A stretch of DNA of 64,000 nt from SIG622 sp045600125 (lineage in GTDB: Bacteria > Bacillota > Clostridia > Oscillospirales > CAG-382): positions 20,090-84,089 of the forward strand of contig JAZRXH010000061.1 of NCBI GenBank assembly GCA_045600125.1, written 5' to 3'. The position numbers were made by a program, and so were the translations under genes. This document shows positions 52,699-61,534 of the stretch, one piece after another. A model generated the notes under the pieces. The model saw only the letters and a program-made list of their open reading frames with translations. It was not told where the DNA came from and did no database searches. Each line of letters starts with the position of its first letter. Within the stretch, counting starts at the first letter, position 1.

Positions 52699-54075
52699 TT
52701 ATTCTGCCATTTTCCCGAGAAGAGCCTGCGCATTCTCTCCGATGCCGACGATCTTTACGTTCAATATTTCGCCGGAAACCGTCTTTCCTTCGACGATTGG
52801 GAGAACGACACGGATATAATTTTCCGTGTAGCCGTCGATGGTGCCGTTTTCCTCCGTTTCAAGGAGCACCGGCATTTCCCGTCCGACGTACTTTTCAAGT
52901 ACCGATCTGCGCACCGACAGCATCACGCTTTCGAGTCTTGTTACCCGCTCCTTCTTTTCCGACTTCAGGAGCTTTCCCGCCATTTTGGAGGCAGGCGTCC
53001 CGCTTCGGTCGGAATAGGGAAAGATATGCGCATAAGCGAAGCCCGCTTTTTCCACAAAGGCGCTTGTCTCGGCGAACAGTTCTTCGGTTTCGCCGGGGAA
53101 GCCCACGATGATATCGGTGGTCAGCTCCGCATCCCTGAAGTACTGGCGGATGATCTGCAAAACCGAGAGGAATTTTTGTGTGTTGTATTTACGCTTCATA
53201 TTCCGCAGCACTTCGTCCGAGCCGCTCTGGAGCGAGAGATGAAAGTGCGGGCAGACCTTCGGTAGGCGGGAAATCCGCTTTACAAAATCTTCTGTAAAGA
53301 CGGTCGGTTCCATGGAGCCGAGACGGATGCGTTCGATGCCGGGAACGCCGTTCACGTCTTCAAGAAGGGCGGCGAGAGGGGAGAACTCTGCTTTTTCTTT
53401 TCCGAAGTCCTTTCCGTAGGCGGCGGTCTCGATGCCGGTAAGGACGACCTCTTTGTAACCTTTTTCGGCAAGGCGTCTTACCTCGCAGAGGATCTCTTCC
53501 CGGTTTCTCGAACGGACTTTTCCCCGAACGGCGGGAATGATGCAGTATGTGCAACGGTTCTCACAGCCGTCTACGATTTTTACGAAAGCCCTCGTTCTGT
53601 CCGAGCGCTCAACGGACATGGGCTCGTACTTTTCTTCTTTGCTTATATTGTTTGCCAGTATTTCGCATTTACGGGATGCATTTTCTTCGTTCAGCCGGGA
53701 CATCGCATAGGCACAGATTTTTGATTTTCCGGCATTGCCGAACACGGCGTCGACGCCTTCAATTTTAGACACTGCCGCCGGATTCCCCTGAGAATAACAG
53801 CCGCAGACGATCACAAGAGAGCCGGGCTTTTTGACAAGGGCAGTTCTTCTTACAATCTGCCTTGACTTCCGGTCGCTTTCCGCTGTGACGGTGCAGGTGT
53901 TGATGACGTACACGTCGCATTCCTCATCGAACGACTTGATTGCAAAACCGTTCTTCCGGAAATCGTCCTCGATGCTTTGCGTTTCGTACTGGTTGACACG
54001 GCAGCCGAGAGTATAAAAGGCGGCACTGCGTCCGCCTTTTGTACTGATATTATGACCTTTTACGTCGTTTGCCAT
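52699..54075 (-). CDS. mtaB: tRNA (t6A37) methylthiotransferase MtaB
   Basis: 458 aa. It converts t6A37 to ms2t6A in tRNA(ANN) as a two-cluster radical-SAM enzyme. UPF0004 domain with three Cys at the N terminus (GCRVNQYE, NTCTVT, CGCYSQ), radical SAM cluster CENRCTYC, and a C-terminal TRAM domain. The separation from gpmI is only 1 nt. It is the last gene of the argS-yebC-gpmI-mtaB run. Confidence 0.93.
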   Translation of the reverse strand: MANDVKGHNISTKGGRSAAFYTLGCRVNQYETQSIEDDFRKNGFAIKSFDEECDVYVINTCTVTAESDRKSRQIVRRTALVKKPGSLVIVCGCYSQGNPAAVSKIEGVDAVFGNAGKSKICAYAMSRLNEENASRKCEILANNISKEEKYEPMSVERSDRTRAFVKIVDGCENRCTYCIIPAVRGKVRSRNREEILCEVRRLAEKGYKEVVLTGIETAAYGKDFGKEKAEFSPLAALLEDVNGVPGIERIRLGSMEPTVFTEDFVKRISRLPKVCPHFHLSLQSGSDEVLRNMKRKYNTQKFLSVLQIIRQYFRDAELTTDIIVGFPGETEELFAETSAFVEKAGFAYAHIFPYSDRSGTPASKMAGKLLKSEKKERVTRLESVMLSVRRSVLEKYVGREMPVLLETEENGTIDGYTENYIRVVLPIVEGKTVSGEILNVKIVGIGENAQALLGKMAE

Positions 54076-54076
54076 A

Positions 54077-55720
54077 TTACTTAACGCTGATCATGCTCTC
54101 GTCCCAGAAATCGGGAGCCTTGTAGCCCATCAGGTTCACGAGAGTAGCCGCTACGTTGGAAAGACCGTATGCGCCGTCCTTTTTGACTTCGTAGAGCGAA
54201 GCAAATTTGTTGTCGTAGATGATGCAGGGCACGGGATTGAGGGTGTGGCTGGTCTTTGCCTTGTAGGAACCGTCTTTTCCGACCTTCGGCTCCTTGGTCT
54301 TCTTGTCCAGCTCGTACATTTCATCCGCATTGCCGTGGTCGGCGGTGATGATGGCAACGCCGCCTACCTTGTCGATCTCGGCAAGGAGCCTTGCAAGACA
54401 GAGGTCAAGGGATTCCACCGAAACGATGGTTGCCTGATAGTTGCCGGTATGACCTACCATGTCGCCGTTGGGGAAGTTGCAGCGCATGAAGCGGAACTTG
54501 CCTTCCTCGGCAACCTCGATGAGTCTGTCGGTGATCTCGGCGCACTTCATCCACGCTCTCTGCTCGAAGGGGATGACGTCGGAGGGAACCTCCTCGTAAA
54601 GCTCGGTCTTTTCGTCGAACTTACCGCTCTTGTTGCCGTTCCAGAAATAGGTCACGTGACCGAACTTCTGCGTTTCGGAAAGTGCGTACTGTGTAACGCC
54701 GGTGTTTGCGAGATATTCGCCCATGGTGCCGGTAATCTCGGGCGGAGCCACGAGGTATCTTGACGGGATGTGAAGGTCGCCGTCGTATTCCAGCATGCCG
54801 GCATAGATCACGTCGGGATATACTACTCTGTCGAACTTATCGAAATTCTTGTCGTCGAATGCCTTGGAGATCTCGATGGCTCTGTCGCCGCGGAAGTTGA
54901 AGAAGACAACGCTGTCGCCGTCTTCGATCCTGCCGACGGGCTTGCCGTTTTCGGCGATGACGAAGGGAGGAAGATCCTGGTCGATGACGGGCGCTTCCGC
55001 TCTGTAGGTCTTGACGGCTTCCTCAGCGGAGGCGAACTGTCTGCCCTCACCGAGAACGTGGGTGTGCCAGCCTTTTTCAACCATAGCCCAGTTTGCTTCG
55101 TAGCGGTCCATGGTGATGTACATTCTTCCGCCGCCGGAAGCGATCTTTGCATCGAAGGAGGCGTCGTTCAGCTTTGCGAGGAATTCCTCAAAGGGAAGGA
55201 TATACTCCAGCGCCGAGGTCTCGCCGACGTCACGTCCGTCGATGAGGATGTGGATGCGTACCTTCTTCACGCCGTCCTTCTTGGCTCTTTCGATCATGGC
55301 TTTCAGGTGGTCGATGTGGGAGTGTACGTTACCGTCCGAGAAAAGACCGAGGAAGTGCATGGTCTTGCCCTTTGTAACGTCCTTCCATGCAGCCGATTCA
55401 AACATCTTGCCGCTTTCGATGGAATTGGTGACGAGCTTCGAGCCCTGCGCAAAGATCTGTCCGGCGCCGAGTGCGTTATGACCGACCTCGGAGTTGCCCA
55501 TGTCGTCGTCGGAGGGAAGTCCCACCGCCGTGCCGTGCGCCTTGAGCTTGAGGGTAGGATATTTGGACATCAGCATATCGAGAGTAGGGGTGCGGGCGTT
55601 CTTTACGGCGTTGGCAGCCGTGTCGGGGGCAAGACCGATACCGTCCATGACGATGCAGAACACGGGTCTTGTGTACGCCGCATTATCGCTTGTATTGAAA
55701 GTGAGCTTTTCGAGCTTCAT
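54077..55720 (-). CDS. gpmI: 2,3-bisphosphoglycerate-independent phosphoglycerate mutase
   Basis: 547 aa. It interconverts 3- and 2-phosphoglycerate with two Mn ions. Alkaline-phosphatase-type motifs are visible: VMDGIGLAP, the catalytic Ser block MGNSEVGHNALGAG, HSHIDHLKAM and TADHGNADEM. It is ~35 residues longer than the ~510-aa Bacillus enzyme, the extra length being in the insert domain and N terminus. Confidence 0.95.
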   Translation of the reverse strand: MKLEKLTFNTSDNAAYTRPVFCIVMDGIGLAPDTAANAVKNARTPTLDMLMSKYPTLKLKAHGTAVGLPSDDDMGNSEVGHNALGAGQIFAQGSKLVTNSIESGKMFESAAWKDVTKGKTMHFLGLFSDGNVHSHIDHLKAMIERAKKDGVKKVRIHILIDGRDVGETSALEYILPFEEFLAKLNDASFDAKIASGGGRMYITMDRYEANWAMVEKGWHTHVLGEGRQFASAEEAVKTYRAEAPVIDQDLPPFVIAENGKPVGRIEDGDSVVFFNFRGDRAIEISKAFDDKNFDKFDRVVYPDVIYAGMLEYDGDLHIPSRYLVAPPEITGTMGEYLANTGVTQYALSETQKFGHVTYFWNGNKSGKFDEKTELYEEVPSDVIPFEQRAWMKCAEITDRLIEVAEEGKFRFMRCNFPNGDMVGHTGNYQATIVSVESLDLCLARLLAEIDKVGGVAIITADHGNADEMYELDKKTKEPKVGKDGSYKAKTSHTLNPVPCIIYDNKFASLYEVKKDGAYGLSNVAATLVNLMGYKAPDFWDESMISVK

Positions 55721-55767
55721 AGTGATCAGATCCTTCCGTGTAATATCGAGGTGTATTCAGTATTCAA

Positions 55768-56511
55768 TCAGTCTTCGTCTTCGGTTTCGGGTTCGTTCCA
55801 GTTGTGCCATACGTTGGTGACGTCGTCGTTGTCGTCGAGAGCCTCAAGGAGTCTTGTGATGTTCTTGAGTCCGTCCTCATCAGTCACGTCCACGTAGTTT
55901 GCGGGGATCTTTGTCTGATCGGCGGAAAGGAAGGAATAGCCTTTTGCGGAAAGAGCGTCGGTCACGGCAGAGAAATCCGAGGGAGCGGTATATACTTCAA
56001 AGGTACCGTCGTTGCCTTGAATATCCTCTGCACCTGCTTCGAGAGCATCGTCCATCAGCTTGTCCTCGTCTATGTCCTCACCGTCGATGACGATAAGACC
56101 CTTGTCGGAGAAGAGGTAGGAAACGCAGCCCATCTGACCGAGGTTGCCGCCGAACTTGTCGAAGAAGTGGCGGACGTCACCGGCGGTTCTGTTGCGGTTG
56201 TCGGTGGTGCATTCTACGATAACGGCAACGCCGCTGGGACCGTAGCCCTCGTAGAGGATCACCTCGTACTTAGCCGCATTGTCGTCACCGGCAGCCTTCT
56301 TGATGATACGGTCGATGTTGTCGTTGGGGACGTTGTTGGCTTTTGCCTTGGCGATAAGATCCTTCAGCTTGGAGTTTGAAACGGGATCGGCGCCGCCTTC
56401 TCTGACGGCAATCGCCATTTCCTTACCGATTTTGGTAAACACCTTGGCACGGGCGGAGTCTGTTTTCTCCTTCTTGTGCATAATATTCTTCCACTTAGAA
56501 TGTCCTGACAT
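55768..56511 (-). CDS. YebC/PmpR family DNA-binding regulator
   Basis: 247 aa. MSGHSKWKNIMHKKEKTD at the N terminus and the block IVECTTDNRNRTAGDVRHFFDK are signatures. Family members act as transcriptional regulators, and some rescue ribosomes stalled at polyproline (YebC2-like). Gaps are 47 nt to gpmI and 31 nt to argS. Confidence 0.92.
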   Translation of the reverse strand: MSGHSKWKNIMHKKEKTDSARAKVFTKIGKEMAIAVREGGADPVSNSKLKDLIAKAKANNVPNDNIDRIIKKAAGDDNAAKYEVILYEGYGPSGVAVIVECTTDNRNRTAGDVRHFFDKFGGNLGQMGCVSYLFSDKGLIVIDGEDIDEDKLMDDALEAGAEDIQGNDGTFEVYTAPSDFSAVTDALSAKGYSFLSADQTKIPANYVDVTDEDGLKNITRLLEALDDNDDVTNVWHNWNEPETEDED

Positions 56512-56542
56512 AACTATATCTCCTTTAATAAAATATACGAAA

Positions 56543-58246
56543 TTAAATATTCTTCGGCGTTTTCAGACCGATGAGAGTAAGACCGCTCTTCAGTACCGAC
56601 GCAGCGGCGGAAACGAGGGCAAGTCTTGTATTCTTTACCTTTGCGTCCTCAACCTTCAGAACGGGACAGTTCTGATAGAACCGGTTAAAGGCGGAGCAGA
56701 CCTCGAGAAGATATCTCGAAACGATCGAGGGCTCAAGATCGTTCCTTGCCAGCTTCAGCTTTTCCGGGTACAGATCCAGCGTCTTGATAAGGGACGCCTC
56801 GGTTTCATCGGTGAGCGAAAGGCGTTTTACGTCTACGTCACAGCCCGCCTTGTCGAGGATACCCGCACATCTTGCGTAGGTGTACTGCACGTAAGGACCG
56901 GTGTTTCCTTCAAAGCTGAGCGCTTCCTCCCAGTTGAAGTCCACGTCGCGGATACGGTTATTGGAAAGATCGTTGAAGATGACGGCGCCGACGCCCACGG
57001 CTTTGGCGACTTCTTCTTTATTTTCGAGACCGGGGTTCTTTTCGTTGATGATGGAAAGCGTCTTTTCAATGGCTCTTGCGAAGATGTCCTCAAGAAGGAT
57101 CATGTTGCCGGAGCGGGTGGCGATCTTTTCACCGCCGAAGCTGACGGTGCCGAAGGGAACGTGTACAAGATCCTTGCTCCATTCGTAGCCCATCATGCCG
57201 AGCACCTTGAAGAACTGAGCGAAATGCAGGCTCTGTCCGGCGCTGGTCACGTAGATACACTTGTCGAAATCGTAGGTCTTCTTCCGGAAAAGAGCCGCCG
57301 CAATATCACGGGTGGCATAGATGGTGGAGCCGTCGCCCTTCAGAATGAGGCAGGGCGGCATATCGTATTCCTCAAGAGGTACGATATAAGCTCCGTCGTC
57401 GAATTTCAGAAGCTGCTTTTCCTTCAGCTCCTCGACAACGGCGTCGGTCTTGTCAAAATAGAAGCTTTCGCCCCGCCACGACTCGAAGTCCGCACCGATG
57501 AGCTCATAGGTCTTCTTGAATTCCTCAATGGAGATTTCAACGAACCACTTCCAGAGATCCAAAGCTTCCTTGTCGCCCTGCTCCATCTTGGCAAAGTTGG
57601 CTCTTGCCTCGTCCTCCAGCTCGGGGTGAACTTCGACCTCTTTATGGAACTTCACGTAAATCTCGTTCAGTCCCTTGATGCCCTTCTTCTCGATTTCTTC
57701 CTTGCTGCCCCACAGCTTGTAGGCGGTAATGAGCTTTCCGAACTGGGTGCCCCAGTCGCCGAGGTGGTTCACGCCCACGCATTCGTATCCGGCAAACCGG
57801 TATATATTCTTGATGGACTGCCCGATGACCGTCGAGCGCAGATGCCCGATGTGGAAGGGCTTTGCAATGTTGGGGGAGGAGTAGTCGATGACGACGGTCT
57901 TTCCCTTGCCGTCCTCGCTCTGCCCGTATTTTTCTCCCTTGTTCAGCATTTCGGCAAGGTTTTCGAGAAGGGCGGCGTCGGATACCTTCAGATTGAGGTA
58001 ACCGGATACGCTCTCCACCTTATCGAAGAGCGACGAGGCTTCGTCCGCAAGAATAGCCTCCTTGAAGGAGTCGGCGATCATCACCGGGCTCTTCCGGAGA
58101 ATTTTCGAGAGCTTGAAGCAGGGGATCGCAATATCGCCCATTTTCGGATCCGGGGGATATTCCATCATGCCGGCAAGCTCCTCGACGCTCACGGCGTCGC
58201 ACACCTTGTGGATGACCCGTGCCGCCGCAAACTTGTAAAGATACAT
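56543..58246 (-). CDS. argS: Arginyl-tRNA synthetase
   Basis: 567 aa, class I. The HIGH motif is in SPNIAKPFHIGHLRST; the KMSKS region is replaced by KIATRSGN, as normal for many ArgRS. N-terminal Add1 domain, and C-terminal anticodon-binding DALR domain ending SLTLIGLKTPKNI. Confidence 0.96.
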   Translation of the reverse strand: MYLYKFAAARVIHKVCDAVSVEELAGMMEYPPDPKMGDIAIPCFKLSKILRKSPVMIADSFKEAILADEASSLFDKVESVSGYLNLKVSDAALLENLAEMLNKGEKYGQSEDGKGKTVVIDYSSPNIAKPFHIGHLRSTVIGQSIKNIYRFAGYECVGVNHLGDWGTQFGKLITAYKLWGSKEEIEKKGIKGLNEIYVKFHKEVEVHPELEDEARANFAKMEQGDKEALDLWKWFVEISIEEFKKTYELIGADFESWRGESFYFDKTDAVVEELKEKQLLKFDDGAYIVPLEEYDMPPCLILKGDGSTIYATRDIAAALFRKKTYDFDKCIYVTSAGQSLHFAQFFKVLGMMGYEWSKDLVHVPFGTVSFGGEKIATRSGNMILLEDIFARAIEKTLSIINEKNPGLENKEEVAKAVGVGAVIFNDLSNNRIRDVDFNWEEALSFEGNTGPYVQYTYARCAGILDKAGCDVDVKRLSLTDETEASLIKTLDLYPEKLKLARNDLEPSIVSRYLLEVCSAFNRFYQNCPVLKVEDAKVKNTRLALVSAAASVLKSGLTLIGLKTPKNI

Positions 58247-58390
58247 AACGACCGTTCCTTTCTTTCCGCAGAAACGAGAGATAAAGGATGCAATCTGCGG
58301 AGAAAATCAGAGATAATTTATAGTTTTCAATCCGTCCTGCATAATGCTTTTGAAGCAGAAGCGGAATCGTGAAACGATAAGAAATCGGAA

Positions 58391-59602
58391 TCACTTCAAC
58401 ACAACGTCCGCATTCGTGGGTACGATGGCGGCGTAGGTCTTTCCGGGGTTCATGACAAGGGGCGTGGTGCCGTCTGCAAGATACAGAGAGTAGGTCGAGG
58501 TTCTCGATGCCTTCTTCCAGGTGATCCCGATATATTTTCCGCCGGATACGTAATAGCCGCTTCCGGAACCGGTGAAGTTCACGCTGATGCGTCCCTTGTC
58601 GTCTCCCGCAATGGCGGAATGAGGCGCACGCATGATGATAATGTTGTCGAATTTCAGCTGTTCTCCCGTCGTGCCGTCAATGTGAGGAGAATCGTGCTTG
58701 TCAAGGCTTGAGCCGGTGTTGAGGTACTGTCCCTTGGAATAGAGCCCGGTTTCCTCATCAAAGTCGAGGTAGCTCTGCGCATAGTAGGAGAAGGGAATGT
58801 ATATGTACTTTGCTTCTTCGCCTTCGAGAGCGAATTTCTCCGAAGCAAACGTGAAGGGACAAACGAAGCCGTCTTTATAGGCGGTGGAAAAGCCGTTGCC
58901 CTCGATGGCGGCGGCGAGATTTTCACCGGTGGTGACAAGGGTATGCTCGATCGCCATGGTCTTCATTCTTTCGGCGTCGCGGTAAAAGGCTCTGGTGGAG
59001 GCGTAGGTACCGTTGGTGCCGTCCACATGCTCGGTGCCTCGTGCATACATTTCGTTGTAAGCGTAGGTGCTGCCGCCCGCATGGACGTACAGCGCATTGT
59101 GGGCATCGGAAACATCAATAAAGTAGTCTCTCGAGGAACGCACCGAACCGATCACCGGGAGATTTGCCCAGTCGGTGGCAAGTCCCATCAGTCTTGTGAT
59201 GGCGCCCTCGACGGTGATCTCATAGAGAACGTCGAACCTGGAAATGCCGACCTGCGGAAGAGCGGGTTTTATATTGTTCAGCATGACCGCCGCCGGACGC
59301 TGACGGGAAAGCTCCTCGGTGGTTTCAAGTCCCGTCAAAGGATCGAGAAATTTCGGTTCCTCCGGAATCACCGGCTCTTCGGGAACGGGTTCTATTTCGG
59401 CAAGCCCGGCTGTTTCTTCGGCACCATCGGCGGATACCTCTTCCGCAGCTTCCTGCTCGTTCGCAGAGGTGTCGGTCTCATCGCTGAGATCGCCGACGTC
59501 AACGATGATATTGCTCTTATCGCAGGAGGTAAGGGAAGTCAGGAGGGCAGAGAAGGAGAGAGCGGCAATGAGAAGCACCGCGGCAGTTCTTTTGAGTTTC
59601 AT
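58391..59602 (-). CDS. DUF3048 (YerB-like) lipoprotein
   Basis: 403 aa. Signal peptide with lipobox LTSC (Cys27), an acidic linker (about 32-85) and the DUF3048 domains: DPLTGLETTEE, RPAAVMLNNIKPALPQVGIS and VGSVRSSRDYFIDVSDAHNA blocks, then the C-terminal domain. YerB of Bacillus is a lipoprotein of unknown role. AAAGGAG precedes the ATG at 59602; the longer frame upstream runs past the -10 box. Confidence 0.9.
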   Translation of the reverse strand: MKLKRTAAVLLIAALSFSALLTSLTSCDKSNIIVDVGDLSDETDTSANEQEAAEEVSADGAEETAGLAEIEPVPEEPVIPEEPKFLDPLTGLETTEELSRQRPAAVMLNNIKPALPQVGISRFDVLYEITVEGAITRLMGLATDWANLPVIGSVRSSRDYFIDVSDAHNALYVHAGGSTYAYNEMYARGTEHVDGTNGTYASTRAFYRDAERMKTMAIEHTLVTTGENLAAAIEGNGFSTAYKDGFVCPFTFASEKFALEGEEAKYIYIPFSYYAQSYLDFDEETGLYSKGQYLNTGSSLDKHDSPHIDGTTGEQLKFDNIIIMRAPHSAIAGDDKGRISVNFTGSGSGYYVSGGKYIGITWKKASRTSTYSLYLADGTTPLVMNPGKTYAAIVPTNADVVLK

Positions 59603-59701
59603 ACATATCTCCTTTGAATCTGTAAGGGAGGAAATACGCAGAAAAGCGGCTTCTTGTCCGCAAACAGCGCCGATTCCTCCATATACATAAATCAACACTT
59701 T

Positions 59702-59730
59702 ATTATAACAAATAAGTACCGATATTGCAA
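59702..59730 (-). promoter_or_regulatory. Promoter of the YerB-like lipoprotein gene
   Basis: On the minus strand, TTGCAA (59725-59730), 17 bp, TATAAT (59702-59707). Confidence 0.78.
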
Positions 59731-59832
59731 GACATGATTGTAAATTTTTTGCTTTTTTGCTTCATTTGAAGGTTTATGAGGTTCGGCGGAGATTTTGAAA
59801 ACCGAAAAATCGGCTCAGAGCAAAAAAATAAG

Positions 59833-59862
59833 CGGGACTGAACAACGAATTGAACAGTCCCG
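59833..59862 (-). terminator. Terminator of the infC-rpmI-rplT operon
   Basis: On the minus strand, CGGGACTG with CAGTCCCG (8-bp stem) and an inner 3-bp helix, followed by a run of seven T. Confidence 0.85.
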
Positions 59863-59875
59863 GATAAAACGAAAA

Positions 59876-60229
59876 TCAAAGAGCAGCCTTTGCCTTTTCA
59901 ACGAGGTCAGCGAATGCTTCCTTGTCGGCGATGGCGATCTCGGAGAGCATCTTTCTGTTGAGCTGGATGTCAGCCTTCTTAAGTCCGTTCATGAATCTCG
60001 AATAGTTGATATCGTTTACCTTGCATGCAGCGGAAATTCTGGCAATCCAAAGTCTTCTGAAGTCTCTCTTCTTGAGCTTTCTGCCGGCGAAAGCATAGTT
60101 ACCGCTCTTAAGAACGGCTTGCTTTGCCATCTTGAAATGCTTGGATTTCGCTCCCCAGTAGCCTTTTGCGGCCTTCAGAACTCTGTTACGTCTCTTTCTC
60201 GTCATGAGAGCGCCTTTTACTCTTGCCAT
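59876..60229 (-). CDS. rplT: 50S ribosomal protein L20
   Basis: 117 aa. MARVKGALMTRKRRNRVLK and GYWGAKSKHFK are signatures. It binds 23S rRNA early in assembly, and in Bacillus it also represses its own operon by binding the leader RNA. Confidence 0.97.
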   Translation of the reverse strand: MARVKGALMTRKRRNRVLKAAKGYWGAKSKHFKMAKQAVLKSGNYAFAGRKLKKRDFRRLWIARISAACKVNDINYSRFMNGLKKADIQLNRKMLSEIAIADKEAFADLVEKAKAAL

Positions 60230-60273
60230 TTTATGTTACCTCCGTTAATTTGTAATAATAAATAGGTTCGGGC

Positions 60274-60471
60274 TTATGCGTAGGGCATGAGCTTCTTTAC
60301 GATGGGTGCAAAGGATTCGCTCATGTATGCATCAAGTCTGAGCTGACGCTTTCTCTTGGATGTCTTTTTGCCGAGCTTGTGACGTCTGTTGATGTGGTTA
60401 TACTTAACCTTGCCGCCCTTGGTTATGGTGCAACGCTTGGCTGTTGCGCTGTGTGTCTTCTGCTTTCCCAT
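60274..60471 (-). CDS. rpmI: 50S ribosomal protein L35
   Basis: 65 aa. MGKQKTHSATAKRCTITKGG and HKLGKKTSKRKRQLR are diagnostic. It lies between infC and rplT, as in nearly all bacteria. Confidence 0.97.
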   Translation of the reverse strand: MGKQKTHSATAKRCTITKGGKVKYNHINRRHKLGKKTSKRKRQLRLDAYMSESFAPIVKKLMPYA

Positions 60472-60529
60472 TTTGAATGCTTCCTTTCAAGTAATGTTTT
60501 ATTGATAACATAAGAAATGTTATACGGAT

Positions 60530-61126
60530 TTATTTTGCCTCGCCGCCGTTTTCGGGCTTTGCTTCGGCGGGAGCGGGCTGTTCCTTCTTCCTTGTGGCTG
60601 CCTTTGCGGCGGGCTTCGGAGCAAGGAACATCAGAAGCTGTCTGCCGTCAAGCACCGGCTGCTTCTCGATGATTGCCGATTCCATACAAGCCTCAGCGAA
60701 CTTTCTCATGACCTCAACGCCGATTTCGGTATGAGCCATTTCACGGCCCTTGAACTTCACCGATACCTTGACCTTGTTTCCCTGAGCGATAAACTTCAGC
60801 GTATGATTGAGCTTCGTTTCAAAGTCGTGTGTGTCAATCCGGCAGGAAAGCTGGACCTCCTTGAGCTCAACGGTCTGCTGTTTCTTCTTGGCTTCCTTTT
60901 CTTTCTTTTCCTTGTCGAAGCGGAATTTGCCGTAGTCCATGATGCGGCATACGGGAGGAGCGCTGTTGGGAGAGATCTCAACAAGATCGAGTCCTTTTTC
61001 GTACGCCATATCCTGCGCTTTTCTTGTGGCGAGAATACCGAGCTGATTGCCTTCAGCGTCAATCACACGAACTTCCTTTGCTCTTATCTGCTCATTGATG
61101 AAAAGTTCTTTTGAGTTAGCTGCTAT
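60530..61126 (-). CDS. infC: Translation initiation factor IF-3
   Basis: 198 aa from the probable ATA start at 61126. SD-like GGGGGTG at 61134-61140 lies 7 nt upstream of this ATA. The nearest GTG (61135) overlaps it, and the product then begins AANSKELFINEQIR, in line with other IF-3 N termini. The body is complete, with a C-terminal Ala/Lys/Glu-rich tail (about 175-198). AUU/AUA-type starts in infC allow IF-3 to sense its own concentration, as known for E. coli and Bacillus (AUU). It is first of infC-rpmI-rplT. Confidence 0.92.
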   Translation of the reverse strand: MAANSKELFINEQIRAKEVRVIDAEGNQLGILATRKAQDMAYEKGLDLVEISPNSAPPVCRIMDYGKFRFDKEKKEKEAKKKQQTVELKEVQLSCRIDTHDFETKLNHTLKFIAQGNKVKVSVKFKGREMAHTEIGVEVMRKFAEACMESAIIEKQPVLDGRQLLMFLAPKPAAKAATRKKEQPAPAEAKPENGGEAK

Positions 61127-61183
61127 GTGGAACACCCCCAGATAAATTCTGAAATATATCTACACGGCAAATGCCGTATAAAA

Positions 61184-61308
61184 CAAAAAATGCAGGCAAA
61201 GAAGCCCGCACAATACGACAGAACGCACAAACCGAGATTCATACGTCCGAACATATTGGACCTTGCGCCGTAAGCGCCGGGTGTGAGCGAATGCTCAACT
61301 TCCTTGTC
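61184..61308 (-). ncRNA. L20-type leader of the infC operon with terminator
   Basis: Between the promoter and infC lies a structured leader of about 170 nt. It contains GAGCATTCGCTC and GGCGCTTACGGCGC hairpins, and ends in a terminator TGCGGGC/GCCTGCA (61204-61210 with 61191-61197) and six T. This arrangement and its position match the Bacillus-type L20 leader. The exact L20-binding pocket was not confirmed by eye. Confidence 0.75.
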
Positions 61309-61314
61309 CCGGGT

Positions 61315-61343
61315 ATTGTACCATAACCGGACTTATTTGTCAA
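61315..61343 (-). promoter_or_regulatory. Promoter of the infC operon
   Basis: On the minus strand, TTGACA (61338-61343), 17 bp, TACAAT (61315-61320). Confidence 0.88.
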
Positions 61344-61433
61344 GAGCATTTTGCAATTATTTTTTGCTTTTACAAAATGTTAATATTTTTCCCCGCAGGA
61401 TGCGAGAATTCAAAACGGTCAGCAATACCGTCC

Positions 61434-61472
61434 GTTATTTCCGATCGTTATTTCCGATCGTTATTTCCGATA
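61434..61472 (+). repeat. Three tandem 13-bp repeats
   Basis: GTTATTTCCGATC is repeated three times head to tail (61434-61446, 61447-61459, 61460-61472, last base different), between the infC promoter and the terminator of the substrate-binding protein gene. Confidence 0.9.
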
Positions 61473-61492
61473 TAGTACAATGCAAAAGAAAA

Positions 61493-61518
61493 TTCCCTGC
61501 CGGTTGTCCGGCAGGGAA
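61493..61518 (-). terminator. Terminator of the amino-acid-binding lipoprotein gene
   Basis: Perfect 11-bp stem (61493-61503 with 61508-61518), 4-nt loop, T-rich on the minus strand. Confidence 0.88.
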
Positions 61519-61534
61519 GGGAATGCAGCGAAAA

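Noticed and set aside
52582..53265. Plus-strand open frame opposite mtaB
   Set aside because: It starts inside yunB and overlaps the mtaB coding strand; no Shine-Dalgarno or family signature.
61136..61183. Second short hairpin (ACGGCA/TGCCGT) near infC as a riboswitch
   Set aside because: It is a 6-bp stem without a tail; too small to support an independent regulatory RNA apart from the L20-type leader.
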